DNA of 64,000 nucleotides from Apiotrichum sp. Y4204 (GCA_025531455.1 JAMYHL010000002.1:434001-498000); one strand, 5' to 3'; numbered from the stretch's first letter, positions 1-12,473 are shown. Notes: generated by a model from the letters alone, not told the origin. Translations and numbers: made by a program.

Positions 1-2347
1 ATGCATCATACAGGACTGAGGCTTGTCGTGCGGAAGCAACGAGGACGCCAGTGTTCGCGCGTTCGCGGTGCTTAGCGAATACGACACGTGATGGTCCCGA
101 CCAGTGGACAGTGGACTGCCATTCTCAGTACAGCGCACGGGAACTCCTTCTCACAGGTGGGTGAACGACAACGCGCACACGGTGGACGGAAAGTACATCG
201 ACCGCAGGGCGGACGCCAAGTCGCGAGCCCGCTACCAATCCCCCGATTACTCGCACAGCTGCACAGATTACCTCTGGCGCCGCGTCATATCGTGGCATGC
301 AATAAACCTGCCGAGGGAGCGAAATCATGTGTTCAGCTGCGCTAGCTCAGCGAGCTCAGCATGCCGCCGTCGTATTACCCAGGTTGTCGCAGATTACAGC
401 CATAGCGACGCCTGTGCGGTGCAGGCGGTGCACTACTTCAGCCACGCGCCATTCACAGACATGGCGTCCGTCCTCATTCCCCTCCATGCGTCCATCCTCA
501 TTCCTCCCGTTCCACATTCTCTCATTCGCAGCTCTTCGAAACGGGCCGGATCTGATCCCGTCCACTGACCCACGGAACACTGACCTCGTCGGAAGCAGGA
601 AGCAGGATTGCTGGAGCCCGACCAGACCGAAGTGTAAGATGGGACATCGCGGGCATAGCGGTGCGGAGTCCAGTGATGCGGCCCGCAGGCCCAGAGCTGA
701 TGGAGCATATGGACGCCACTATGGCCAGAAGGGCCGGTACCATAGGCGTGCTTGATAACATTCCTCTGTTGCGGGCGCGAGCAGACGCGAACAGACGCGA
801 CTCTATGGCTGCGCCCCCCCGATCTGCGATCCTCGAGAACCCAGGTTCGCAGGAAGTCCAGCCTTGACATCACCAACAGCTCCGCTGGAAATCATGATAC
901 GAAGCTGCCACGCACAGGTAGCCGTGCGGAAGTAACTGCATCTTATCACGGATCACAGCTCTACAGGAAATGCAGGACAGGCAGGAATTGGGGAACCGGG
1001 GGCCAGTCGGGTGTCGCGGGCCAGCGGGGAGCGCGTCTTCATCGGTGGTACATGGTCTTTATCTTGTGCGCCTGCTTTGCGGCCTGCGGACGTATTGATC
1101 CTTGCTCTGGTGTGATATTGGATTAGGAACCCGACCGGCTGCGGCGCTCCGGACCGGCTCCGCCACGTATCGCGATGCTTGCAAGCGAGTGGCCGCTATG
1201 GGCGCCAGGAGGCGGTGCGGCATAGCTGTTGCACCCTCATCTGACATGAGTCCGCCAGTGGCCAGTGGCCTGTGCAAGGGCACAACAAAGACCGGTTCAG
1301 CGTGTCGCGCCCAGTGCGCCATTCCATCAGGAGGCTACCGGAAGGTGATTCGCAGTCCTTAAGTCCGTCGGGAGAAACATCGTTGGAATCGGGCATCGGG
1401 GTGGCTCTTATGGGAGTATCGCGTCGAGGCGGAGTCTTGTGGGGGCTCCTCCATGCTCAGGAATGGGTGAGACGGTGGTCTGTGTTGGGGTGCTGGATTC
1501 CAGTGTCCAGCCTTGTTTCTGCAGATGTATCACAAGCACAGGAACCGAAAGATAGGGACAAGTCCGGCCTCGAAAGCTTTAGGCGTCCACTATTCCCCAG
1601 GTCGCACTCGCACACTCCCTGGCGGAGCGTTGTTCCAGACCAGTGCCAAACGCATGCCTGAGCTTGAACCCGCAAACCTGCCCGTTCAACCTCAGCGATC
1701 AGTATGAGCAGCCGCACTAGAGTCCTCAACAATGAAGACCGCATATCCGCAATCCGCCAGGTTCGTGCCGCGTGCCTTGATGAATTGATGAATTGGCGGT
1801 GTCGTCTGCCGATGTCGTGTGAGCAACTGCGATGCCACTTCACGGTGGGACTATGACCTGCAACGACATGACGAGCGCGGACAGCGAAGTGAAGTAACTG
1901 CCTGCGTGGGTCGAGATGGAAGTAAAGTCCAGTGATTTCATTGCGGTAGTTGATCTCACTGCTGCAGTCATCGCATTGCTTGTCATTGTTGACACAGTCC
2001 CAGATATGCAGGTCCGAGATTCCGAGATATGACAGCATACATACAAGCAACGAGTGCCACACTCTGCCCGCCACAACGCCGATCTCTCTCGCTCTCGTGT
2101 GCCACATGGCTTTGCAATATGAAGCCATCTCACCCAGAATGTTCCTATGACATTTGCGGGGCTCCGTTGTGACGGAACCAAAATCAATCACAACCTGCAG
2201 TTTGGTGCATGCACCAACTTGTGCTTTTTTGTGACGAGCACATATCGAGCTCGAGCTCAAAGGTCTGCATTGTACATCTCACAACAACACCTCTCCCTAC
2301 CCCTCCTTATCTCTCCCACCCCCCCGTTCCCACACGCACCCGCCGCC
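1..2347. other. Left-edge gene-free stretch and promoter of the PA2G4-like gene
   Basis: I find no supportable gene in this 2.3-kb stretch. The longest open frame (minus strand, about 1457-2260) would start on TTG, shows no recognisable family motif and has no plausible splice pattern. The last 80 bases before position 2348 are C/T-rich (ctctccctacccctcc type), like the leaders of other genes in this window, so the promoter and 5' leader of the downstream gene probably lie at about 2000-2347. A small palindromic run of gagctc/tcgagctc lies near 2247-2260. Confidence 0.5.
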
Positions 2348-3874
2348 ATGTCCGCGCCCGCCCTCGACCTCAAGAAGCCCGCTCCCGCCGAGGAGAAGAA
2401 GGAGGAGCAGAAGGGTCTCTCCAACGACGTGTGAGTTGGATTGCGATTCACGTGATCGGATGAGAGCGACAAGAGAGGACAAGAAGACCATGTTTTCTTT
2501 CTGCTGTATGAGGGGTCATAACGGAAATCTCACTCTCGCACCGTTTGCAAACACTAATGGGCACTGACGCGCAGCATCACAAAGTACACCACCGCCGGCC
2601 AGGCGCTCGGCGAGGCCATCAAGAACCTCGTGCCCCAGGTCACTGCTGGCAAGAAGGTCCTCGAGCTCTGCATTGCGTACGTCATGTCCAGCAGCTCCAA
2701 GACCCACAGTGCTAACAGCAGTGGTGACAAGTCGGTCGCGGACGCCGTCGCGCCCCTTTACAACAAGGCCAAGGCCGGCGTCAAGGTTCCCAAGGGTAGG
2801 TACTCGACACATCTCTGCCACCTATTGTGCACGGCCGAAGCTCACCATTCCAGGTTCCGCGTTCCCCACCTGCGTGTCGGTGAACAACGTTGTCTCGCAC
2901 GTCTCGCCGATGCCCGCCGACCCTGAGGTTGTCCTCAAGGACGGCGATGTCGTCAAGATCCAGCTCGGTGTCCACATTGACGGCTACCCCGTCGTCCACG
3001 CCGAGACGATCCACATCGGTGCCAAGACCGAGGGTGTCGCTGCCGACGCCATCAAGGCCGCCTACGAGGCTGCCCAGGCCGCTATGCGCACCCTCAAGGC
3101 TGGCAACAAGAACTGGGACGTGACCGAGGTTGTCGACAAGGTCGCTAAGGAGTACGACTGCGTCCCTGTCCAGGGCATGCTCTCGTGCCAGCACGAGCAG
3201 AACGTCACCGACGGCACCAAGCGCATCCTCCTCAACCCCTCGCCCGAGCTCAAGCGCGAGCACGACACCGTCACCTTCGAGGAGGGCGAGGTCTACGGTG
3301 TTGACGTTCTTATTGTCACCGGCGCCGACGGCAAGGTGGGGAGATGTTTGGCTCACTAAAACTAACATTACAGACCCGTTCCGAGGACTCGCGTACCACC
3401 GTGTACAAGCGCGCCAACGACGTTTCCTACCAGCTCAAGATGAAGACGTCGCGCACCACCTTCTCCGAGGTCCAGAAGAAGGCCGGCGCGTTCCCCTTCA
3501 CTCTCCGTGTTCTCGACGACGAGAAGCGTGCCCGCATGGGTGTCCAGGAGGCTGTCGCTCACGGCCTTCTCAAGCCTTACGATGTCACCCAGACCGCCGC
3601 CGGCTCCATCGTCTCCCAGTTCTTCTTCACCCTTGCTCTCCTCCCCGCCGGCCCGCTCCAGCTCTCGCCCGAGCCCGTCTGGTACTCTGCGTAAGTGTGG
3701 CTAAAGTGGAGGGTGGAGGCGTTTCGTTTTCGGATCCGAATCAGTTGACTGACTCGCAGTGACAAGGTCTCTTCGTCCAAGTCGATCAAGGACGAGGAGC
3801 TTTCCAAGCTCATCGCCGCCCCGCTCCGTGCGCCCAAGAAGAAGGTCAAGAAGGCCGCCGCCCCTGCCGCCTAA
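2348..3874 (+). CDS. PA2G4: PA2G4/Ebp1-type (Cdb4-like) non-peptidase M24-fold protein
   Basis: Exons: 2348-2430, 2575-2676, 2722-2795, 2854-3335, 3374-3690 and 3760-3874, giving 390 aa, close to the usual length of the family (about 390). The start is the ATG in cgccgccATGtcc. The sequence reads MSAPALDLKK, a short Lys/Glu-rich N-terminus, then the pita-bread fold of methionine-aminopeptidase relatives (TAGQALGEA, CVSVNNVVSHVSP, GDVVKIQLGVHIDGYP), and it ends in a basic KKKVKKAAAPAA tail. Family knowledge: Ebp1/Arx1 relatives have lost peptidase activity and bind RNA or pre-60S ribosomes, acting in ribosome biogenesis and growth control. All six exons join in phase with GT-AG introns of 38-144 nt. 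The family call is firm; the function is inferred by homology. Confidence 0.93.
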
Positions 3875-4449
3875 GTCGCTGGCGGCTAGGCCATCAGTGG
3901 CAGGCTGGAACGGACTGGAATGAAGTGGTATGGAAAACAGGGTACGGGGAACAGAGCGAAAACGAAACGAGAACGGAGCAGAATGGATGGAGCGAGCGGA
4001 GCTAGCGGAGCGACCGGCCGTGTCACGCGTGACGCGGTCCGTCCACATCTCACTGGGAGTAGCAAGTCAGCAGCCTTTTGCACCTTTTTATTCTTTTTTT
4101 GCTTTTGTTTTCTCCCTCCCCTTCGTTCCTTTTCCCCATCCCCTCTTTCTTGCAGCGACGAACAGACACAGCAGTAGAATAGCACGCAGTAGCACCTACA
4201 ATGAACAGTGGCGCGTTGCCTGGCCTGGAATGGGGTGGTGTGCGATGATGAGATGCTGGCACTAATACAAATACGTTGTCTGACGCTGACCTTGAACAAT
4301 AATGCGACACCATGTCTTCTCCTGTCCAATCGCCGATTTCTAGCTTTCCAGACTGGCCAAGCTGGCCGTCTGCGCGTCTGCGTGTCTCTATTCCCATCAA
4401 CCTCCCATCGTATTCCCAAAAAGCTCTCGCTCGCTGTTCCCAGCTAGCA
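3875..4449. other. 3' region between the PA2G4-like gene and tRNA-Arg
   Basis: No gene is seen. A T-rich run at 4080-4150 (tttttattctttttttgcttttg) on the plus strand may be part of the 3' UTR/terminator region of the PA2G4-like gene. On the opposite strand, no clear T-run follows the tRNA immediately. Confidence 0.4.
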
Positions 4450-4526
4450 GGTCACGACGGGGATCGAACCCGCGATCTCCTGATTACTCATCGTAGTCAG
4501 ACGCCGTACCATTTGGCCACGCGACC
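4450..4526 (-). tRNA. tRNA-Arg (anticodon ACG) with a 6-nt intron
   Basis: The minus strand folds into a full cloverleaf. The acceptor stem is GGTCGCG/CGTGACC with one G-U pair. The D stem is GCC/GGC around a 9-nt loop. The anticodon stem is TCTGA/TCAGG. A 5-nt variable loop is followed by a T arm with loop TTCGATC. The segment between the anticodon stem strands is 13 nt; reading the standard 7-nt loop as CTACGA...A puts ACG at positions 34-36. That leaves a 6-nt intron (TGAGTA) directly after position 37, the canonical site of nuclear tRNA introns. A34 would be edited to inosine to read CGU/CGC/CGA codons. The T-arm B-box (ggttcgatcc) is intact, so the gene looks functional. Confidence 0.93.
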
Positions 4527-4854
4527 GGACACGAGCTAAATTTGTGCCGCTCCGCCGCCGCCGAGGCGAAGACGAAGAGGACAACTTTCCGAAGCTTGCA
4601 CCGGTAGTGAGGGACTTGGACGAGGCTTGGACTAGCGGATCAGGTGCTGGGAATCATGGCGCACGGAGCCAGGAGCGGAGATTAGACTATAACGTGTGAC
4701 CAGTTGTGAGGCGGACTTGTAAGTGCTCGCCTATAGTGCCTTGCTTCCAGACAATATATTCCACGCACATGCATGGTGAACAGAGGTACAACACGTATCT
4801 ATGAAATATCCAAACTGATCAAAGACCATTACGCCCGGCGGTAGTGGGAGAGTA
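4527..4854. other. Intergenic: tRNA 5' flank and FHL1-like 3' flank
   Basis: No coding signal is seen. This holds the upstream flank of the minus-strand tRNA and the 3' UTR of the minus-strand forkhead gene. Confidence 0.4.
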
Positions 4855-7800
4855 TTAGGTGTCGTCGAGCCGCGGCTTCTTGGCGTCAGGTTCGGCGGGG
4901 GTCGCTGCTGGTGCGGCGGGGGTGGGGATTGGGTTGGGAGTAGGGTTGGAATTGGGTATGGGAGGAGGGGCTGGGTCGTCATCGAGCTTGCGCTTGAGGA
5001 TATTGGGTGCGGCAGGTGGTGCGGGTGCAGCTGGAGCTGGAGGAGCCGCAGCAGGAGCTGCCGCTGGAGGTGCTGGAGGTGGAGCCGCCGGCGGTGCTGT
5101 AGGAGCCGCAGCAGGTGCTGAAGGAGGAGCCGCTGGAGGTGCTGTAGTCGGAGTCACAGGCGCAGCAGTGGGGGGACGGGCGACTGCGGGAACTGCAGGA
5201 GATGGGGTAGGAGCACCTGCAGGAGCTGCAGGAGCCGGAGCCGCAGGAGCTGGTGGTGGAGGGGCATTTGTTGGAGCGGGAGGGCGAGAGACCGCTACTG
5301 CAGGCGGAGCTGGAGGTCTTGGTGCAGCAGCTGCAGCTGCAGGGACGGGAGGTCGCGCGGGCGCAGCGACAGGTGCAGGCGCGGCGGCTGGCGGGGCGTT
5401 CGGGACGGTCGCCGGGGGACGAGGAGCTGCGACAGGTGCGGTGGCTGGCGGCGCAGCCGCGGGAGTCGATGTCGGGGCTGGCGGCCGGGCAGGAACTGCG
5501 GCAGGGACGGGACGCGCGACTGTCGGCGACGCTGCCGCTGGGGTGGCTGCCCCCGGGGTAAGGGATGCAGCTGGAGGTCGGACGCCCGGAACAGCTGTGG
5601 CAGGAGGAGTGGGTCGCACGGCTGGAGATGTAGTGGCTGACGCTGGCGGAGCCGCATTAGGAGATGCGCTCGCTGTTGCCGGCGATGCGGCCGGAGCCGA
5701 AGCTGTGGAAGGGGCGGCAGGGGCCGCTGGCGCACCGGTAGGGGGTGCGGCAGGAGGAGCTGCAGGCGGAGCTGCGGCGGCAGGAGCAGCTGCAGATGGA
5801 GCTGTCGTTGCAGAGGCCGCTGCAGGAGGAGCCGCCACAGGAGCCCCGGTAGGAGCTGCTACAGGAGCCGCGGCAGGCGCTGCCGGTGCGAGGGCTGTCG
5901 TTGCTGGGGCGGCCGCAGGCGCCGTCGTCCCGGGAGGACGCGCGGCTGGAACACCGGCGGGGGAAGCCGCCGTAGCCGCCGTCGGCGGCCGGGGAGCCGG
6001 TGCACCAGCCGCCGTGGTCGCCGTTGGGGGTCTAGCAGCGGGTACACCCGCCGGGGCGCCGGGCGGCGGCGGCCGCACAGCTCCGGCAACACCTGGTGGC
6101 CTGACTGGCGGACGCACAGCTGCACCTGGCGGCGGGGGGCGGACTCCGGGGCCAGCGACTGGGGGATGTACGCCTGGAGCCGGGGGGCGGACGCCAGGGA
6201 CTCCCGGCGCGCCTGGCGCTCCGGGACGGACCGCGCCCGGCGCACCCGGCGCACCTGGTGCTGGCGGGCGGCCATTCGCGATCGGCACGCCTGGCTTGCC
6301 GTTGAGGACGACGCCCGGAATCGGCGGCTTGCCCGGCGGGAGCGTGCCGTGTGCCCAGATATGCTCGGCGACGCGGAGATCCATCTTCTGTCCCACGACG
6401 CGAATGTACCGTAGGAGGGCGCCCGCGTGCGGGCCGACCGTGTTGACGTCGCCGCGCGCCTTGGCGACTTCGGCGATCATTGAGATGACCGTCGTGAGGT
6501 TCGCGCCGGGCGGTGCGGGGCCCGGAAGCTTCTTTGCGCCTGGTGGGAGGGGCGGCTTGGCGGCGGCGGCTGCCGCTGGCGTTGCGGGACCGGGGACGCC
6601 GGGCTTGGCTACGCCAGGAGCGCCGGGAGCACCGGGTGCAGCTGGGGGTCGTACTGGAGGACGAACCGGCGGCCGCACACCGGGGGCACCTGGCATACCT
6701 GGCTTAGCGCCTGCGGCGGCGGCAGCTTTGGCGGCGGCAGCCTTCTGTGCCTGCTGTTTATTCTTATTCACGACCCACGCGGAGAGGACGTCAACGGCAC
6801 CGGCGGCGCCGAGAAGCTGCAGCTTGTCGACTATATCCGTTGTCAAGTGGCCAAAGGTCTGCTGATCGAGGACGAGTGTCGTGCCGTCGCACACGAATGG
6901 GAGTGGATTGCCAGACACGTCCGTCTTGTCGATAATGGACTTCTGGCGGAGGAGCGGCGTGACGGGCTGGATGACGACAACAATCTTCTGCTTGGGGCCG
7001 AGCACACCACGGTTGGCAGAGGGGACGGCGTTGGACATGGGCCGCGCGACGGGACGCGCCTGCATGCGGCCAATCATCTGCTGTTGCTTGACCTGCTCGG
7101 CGACCTGGAGCTCGCGCTCGCGCATCTTCTTGGCGCGCTCCTCGGCCTTCATCCGCTCCTTCATCCGCTTCTCCTCGGCGTTCTTAGCCTTTCCTTCCGA
7201 CTTGAGGGCGTCGCGGCGCTGCTTCTCCTCGAACAGCGGCCCTTCCTCGGGATCCAGAATCCAGACCGAGCCTTTACTCTCGGGGTCGTCCTCGGGGATA
7301 CGGGGCACCTTGAGGAACGCCTTGTTGAGTGACAAGTTGTGGCGGATGGAATTCTGCCAGCCAGCCTCGGGATTGAGGCGGAACCACTCCCACTCGCCGG
7401 CAACCCAGTTACACACTTCACCTAGTGTACCGCGTCCGCGGGGCAGGTGGACAAGTGCGCGATGGATTATTGTCGCAAAGGTGGCAGTGGGCTTCAGCGG
7501 TGCAGGGCCGATGAACGGCTGACCGTCCAGACCAAGAATCTGCGTCAGCGGCGGACGAGGCCCCGCACCCGACGGGGGGATAGGGACCGAGCACAGAATA
7601 TGCCCAGGGCGATCTGGGTTCTCCTTGAGTTCCGAGATGTAGTACGGCTTCGGCGGCCCATCGAGCTGGTGTGGCGGATTTCCGCGCACCTGGTTTATCG
7701 GCTGCGGACGGGCAGGGCCGGTACTGGTAGGACGGACCGGGGGAGGACGATAGTTTTGCGCGGAAGCCGCCGCCTGGGCAAACATGGAGGCAGGGAAGGC

Positions 7801-10800
7801 AAGAAGGGCATCAGGAATGCCGTTTGCGCCGGCTCCTGCAGCGCCTTGTGCCGCGGCCTGCGCCTGTGCTTGTACCTGCGCCTGTGCTTGCGCCGGGGTC
7901 GTGGCCGCGACTGTTGGTGGCATCTGCGGTCGCACGGCGGGGGTGGCAGTCGCGGCACCAGTAGCTGGAACGCCGGTGGCGCCGGGCGGAGGAGCAGCCG
8001 GAGTACCAGCAGGGGTGGTTGCAGCACCAGCTGGAGGGGCGGTAGGAGGGCGGACTTGGGCAGCGGTAGCTGCGGTCGGAGCGGGAGGGGTAGGCGCGGC
8101 CCCTGTGGGAGTTGGTACGGGCTTCGTCTCGGGAGCAGCAACAGGTGGTGCAGCGGGCTGAGTAGTCGGAGCGGGAGTCGTCGTGGCCGAAGTAGGAGAC
8201 CCAGGAGCCGAGGCGGCGACAGCAGCAGCAAGAGTTGCGGGTCCGGCGGGATCCGCAGGCGTCTTCGCCTTCTCCTTTGCCTTCTTCTTGGTCTCCTTCT
8301 TGGGCTCCTTCTTCGTGTCGCCCTTAGCCTTGGCCTTTTCGGTCTTGGTTTTCGCGTCGGCTTTGCTCTTGTCCTTGGATTCCTTGGACTCCTTCGACTC
8401 CTTGGAATCTTTGGAATCCTTGTCCTTCGAGTCCTTGTCCTTGTCCTTGGAGTCGGTCTTCGCCTTGGCCTTGTCCTTGTCCTTCTCCTTTTCCTTCTCC
8501 TTCTCCTTGTCCTTGGATTTCTCTTTCTTGTCCTTGGCCTTGTCCGCCTTGGACTTGGAGTCGGTCTTGGACTTGGTGTCGGCCTTGTCCTCGGATTTTG
8601 CCGGCGACGCAGCGGCAGATGCGGCCGCTTCAATCTCCGCGAGAGTGGTCGGTCCCGTCGGCTTGTCCTCCTTCTTGTCCTTGTCCTTGTCCTTCGCCTT
8701 GGGTTTGGCCTTTTTCTTGGGCTTCTCCTTCGGCTCGTCCTTGACCTTTTCCTTGTCCTTGTCCTTCTCCTTGTCCTTATCCTTGGACTTTGTCTTGTCC
8801 TTGGACTTGGCCTTGTCCTCCCCCTTCTTCTCCTTCTCCTTCTCCTTTTCCTTCTCCGCCTTCTCCTTCTCCACCCGCTCCCGCTTCTCCTTCTCCACCC
8901 GCTCCCGCTCCTCCTTCTCCACCCGCTCCTTCTCCTCCTTCTCCTTCCGCTCTTTCTCCTCCCGCTCCTTCGCCTCCGCCTCCATCCTCGCCCTCTCCGC
9001 CTCCTCCCTCTCCCGCGCCTCCGCCTCTTCCCGCTCGCGCCGCTCGCGCTCCTCCCGCTCCTTCTTCTTCTTCTTCTCCTTCTTCGGCTTGTCGTCCTTG
9101 AGCTCCTTCTTCTTCTTCTTCGGCGTAACCGGAACAGGAGGCGGCGGGAGAACGACCTCCACTGGCGGCGGCGGCGGCGCGGGAGCCTCCTCCTCCTCCT
9201 CGGACGACGACTCGTCCTCTGCCCCATCGACGTCCATGGCAGTGACGCTCTGTGCGCGCAGCAGCTTCTTCTTGGCCGACTTGGATACAGTCTTGCCCGC
9301 CGTGCTCGTCTTTTTCATCGCCAGTGCTGGGCTCTTGACGCTCTTCACGGCCGTAACCTCCGCAGAGGCGCCAGAGCTCGAAACATGCTTCACGCCCTTG
9401 ACGCCCTTGACAGCCTTGACCGCCTTGATGCTCTTGACACCCTTGACGCTCTTGCCCGCCATGACCGTCTCGACGCTCTTGCCTGCCATGTGTGGATTCT
9501 TGAACGGCGCCTTGCCACCTAATCCTGGTGTCCCGGGTGTTAATGCGCGTTCGCGGTCGCGATCCAAAGGCTCGGACTTGATCGTGATGGATATCGGTCT
9601 TGGAGTCGTCTCCGCCTCCTTGCCCTTCTTCTTCTTGGGCGACACGACCTTTGGCGGGGGTTCTGGCTCGTCCTCGGACGACAAGGACGAGAGCTCCGAG
9701 TCGTCGTCCAAGATCTTGCGCGGGCGAATTTTGAGGATTGTGGGTTTGCGTGCCGGGACGTCGTACTCGTCGTCGTCCTCATCGTCCTCATCATCGTCGT
9801 CGTCGCTGCTACTACTGCTGGAGCTTTCCTCGCTGCCAGAGTTCCACTCGTCGTCATCCATCCACTCGTGGTCTGCGAACCCGTTGCCGCTGTCCGCCAT
9901 GCCGTAGTCCGAGTGCGCGAACGCGTTGAACGCAGGGACGCGGGCGGCCATCGCGGCGGCCGAGGTGGGACCCGGGCCAGGCTGTCCATAGAACTCGTCG
10001 TAGCCAACCTGCTCTGGCGGCAGATTGTAAGGATACGGCAGCGTGTCGTAGTTGTACGACGTGTCGAGCTCGAGCATTGTGTTGTCCATAGGAGACGAGT
10101 CGGCGGATGGGGGAAGGATGAAGGAGAAGATACGCGTCGCGATCTGGATGCTCGATCTGAAGACATTAGTACCCCAGCTGAAATGGTCACTCACCCTTGG
10201 TGGAGGGGCACGATGGTGCCCTTGACATAGTACCTGTCGTCGACCCACGCGCCGTTCCGCCCAAAGATCTCGAGACAGAACTGGCCGAGGTCGGTGCGGT
10301 ACTCAATCTTGGCGTGGTTACGGGACACCGACTTGAGAGGTCCGAGGTCGACGTCCACATGCTGCAGATGGAGATTCGCCTTGGGCGGCGGCGGAGGTGG
10401 AGGCGGAACGGATCCGGAGGCCTGCGAGCCAGGTCCAGACCCAGGCGCTGAGCCTGGTGCTGAGCCTTCTGCCGAGCCTGGTACTGAGCCCAGCGCTGGG
10501 GGTGGGGAGACGGATGGGGGAGCAGAGGGCGCGGAAGAGGGAAGGGCGGAGGGGGGAACGGAGGGCATGGCGGAGGGCAGTTCAGAGTTCACTGCGGAGG
10601 ACATGTCGACGTCGCCAGAAGCGCCAGAGGCCGGCACGTCTGCGGACAGAGCTTCGGCGTCGAGAGCCTCCGCACCAGCCACATCTGGAATATCGGGCTT
10701 GACATCCTCAACTGGGGGTGTGGGTGTGGGGAGCGCTTCGATCGAGGCGATAGCGCCTTCAGCGAGGGCACCTTCAGCGAGAGCGCCTTCAGCGAGAGCG

Positions 10801-11707
10801 CCTTCAGCGAGAGCGCCCTCACCAGACTGTATCGCTGCAAGATCGATATCCAGCCCCTTTGCGAGCGCGTCCAGGTCTGGCTTGACGTCCTCTTCTATTG
10901 GCGGGGACACTGATGGCTGGGGAATAGCGGGCGAAGCAGCAGCCGAGAACTCGGGGCTGATGTGTGTGGCCTGGAGCTGCTCGACAAACTCGGCGGGCAC
11001 GTCTATCGTCTCGCCCATGAGCGACATGTCGAATCCGCCGGGTGCTGCTGGTCTTGCGCCGTCCGCCTCGGGGTCGACGAGCGGCGGCGTCGGGAGGAAG
11101 CCGAGCGGAAGCGCGCCGTACGCGTCGCCAAACTCGAATGCGAGGGGCGGCACCTCGGGCACCGGCGGGGGCGGGGCTCCTGGGCGTTCCTACATGTCAG
11201 CGCTGAGAAGCGATATTGATCGAGTGGAGGCCAAGCAGTGTTCCTTTGGTGGCAACAACGCAACAACCGACAGCGCGTCATTCCACACACGGAACCGCAG
11301 AACGAGCCCAGGTCCCTCTCCACATCTCCCCCCACCCCACATCTCCAACTCACCACATTACGCCCGATAACAACACTGAGCGTGCGGACATAATACGAAA
11401 AGCCCGTAATGTCGTCTCCAAACTGAAGCTTGTAATATGCCGGTTTCGGTTCGGTCTTGGAGCTGTCGACGGGGAGGGCGGCAAGAGAGGGCGCCGGGGG
11501 CTGCCACGGCCCCGACGCGGAGGGTATTGTTGGCGGGAGGGGCGGGCCTGCGCCTGGCGTCGACGGGCCGATGGCATTGCCGCCAGCGCTGGCGTTGGCG
11601 AACGGCGAGCCGAGCGCGTCAAAGTGCCCGCCGCCGGGGAGGGGCAGCGGCGTGCCCGCGCCGCCCGGTATCCCCGTCATGCCGGACATGGCGGACAGCC
11701 CCGCCAT
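4855..11707 (-). CDS. FHL1: FHL1-type FHA + forkhead transcription factor, 2216 aa
   Basis: Exons (minus): 11707-11354, 11189-10195 and 10156-4855; phases 0 and 2 join cleanly and give 2216 aa. The FHA domain is in two parts: residues about 91-118 (YYKLQF...VRTLSVVIGRN) and 388-470 (VDLGPLKSVSRNHAKI, GRNGAWVDD, then IQIATRIFSFILP). The forkhead domain lies at about 1338-1421 (KPTATFATIIHRAL, WQNSIRHNLSLNKAFLKV, GSVWILDPEEG). Pairing this FHA type with a forkhead is diagnostic of Fhl1, which in budding yeast binds ribosomal-protein gene promoters with Ifh1. The rest is low complexity: acidic/serine blocks near 600, Lys/Glu repeats at about 795-1085, and an Ala/Pro tail from about 1585 to the end. 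The ATG at 11707 is preceded in frame by a stop, but cag|GCTGGCC just upstream could be a splice acceptor of an intron-bearing leader. Fkh2 is the alternative, but the FHA sequence fits Fhl1 better. Confidence 0.87.
10752..10817 (-). repeat. 15-bp tandem repeat inside the FHL1-like gene
   Basis: The unit gcgccttcagcgaga is repeated about four and a half times, with small changes. It encodes tandem ALAEG units within the insertion that splits the FHA domain. It is in frame, so copy-number change would only alter protein length. Confidence 0.85.
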
Positions 11708-12473
11708 TCGAGGGGCGGCCAGCCTGCGGAAGAGGGGTCAGGCGCTGGCGCGGGCGCGGGATGTTGGCGCCGAGGCGGCGAGGGGGGAGAATGAGCGCGC
11801 CGCGGTGGGGGAGTTCGAGATGGAGTGTTGCTGGCGCGCGGTCTTGGTTGCTGGTTTTTTGGATGCTGTTCGGCTGTGGTGATGCCGATGCGATGCGAAG
11901 TGTGGTATGCTGCGAGTGGGCGTTGGATGCTGTTGATGTGTGGGATGTAGAGAGAGAGAGATGGATGGATGGATGGATGTTGGCGCAACGCGAGGCGACG
12001 AGAAGGAGGAGGGTGGTGAATTCCTGAAGATCAAAGCCAATAATGGCTGGCTGGTGGGGGAGGAAAGGAGCCGAAAGGAGGGAAGCAACACGGCATAAAG
12101 TCAACACAGTCAATATTTGCAGGGCCCCAGGACATGACGACGTTCTAATTGAAAAATATTTGCATCGGAAAAATCTGCATTCAAGCTGCATTCAAGCTCT
12201 TTCAAGTCTAGACTCGACAAACGTGCACACCATGAGGATACCATGCACCGTGCCTCGGTAAAGTCATTTCCGAGATCAGGATCAATGTCCATGCACAAAC
12301 AAAGTGGGGATCGAGGTGGAGAACAAGTGTTGGCATCATGAGAGTGGCGATCCCACAACTCACAGCTCTCAGTTTGCTCACACCACGACATGTACAGTAA
12401 TATCATCTTCTGAGCGTGGAGCCTGGCTCCCTATGCTACTTGCTACAATCTGTCTCTACATGGACTCACTGCT
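11708..12473. other. Promoter/leader of the FHL1-like gene and 3' flank of the RTC4-like gene
   Basis: The minus-strand leader is C-rich and pyrimidine-rich. It includes a GA run and four copies of ATGG (gatggatggatggatgg) at about 11950-11980. No open frame here shows family motifs. The AT-richer part at 12100-12470 is probably the 3' flank of the upstream minus-strand gene. Confidence 0.4.

Noticed and set aside
1457..2260. Minus-strand open frame of 267 codons
   Set aside because: It begins on TTG, has no recognisable motif, and lies in a region without coding-like codon use.
4859..6865. Long plus-strand open frame (668 codons), Gly/Ala-rich
   Set aside because: It is the exact antisense of the Ala/Pro tail of the forkhead gene; GC-biased codons keep the opposite strand open. 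No start context, splice sites or family motifs.
7447..9907. Plus-strand open frames rich in Leu/Ser/Phe or Arg
   Set aside because: Antisense shadows of the Lys/Glu-coding repeats of the forkhead gene.
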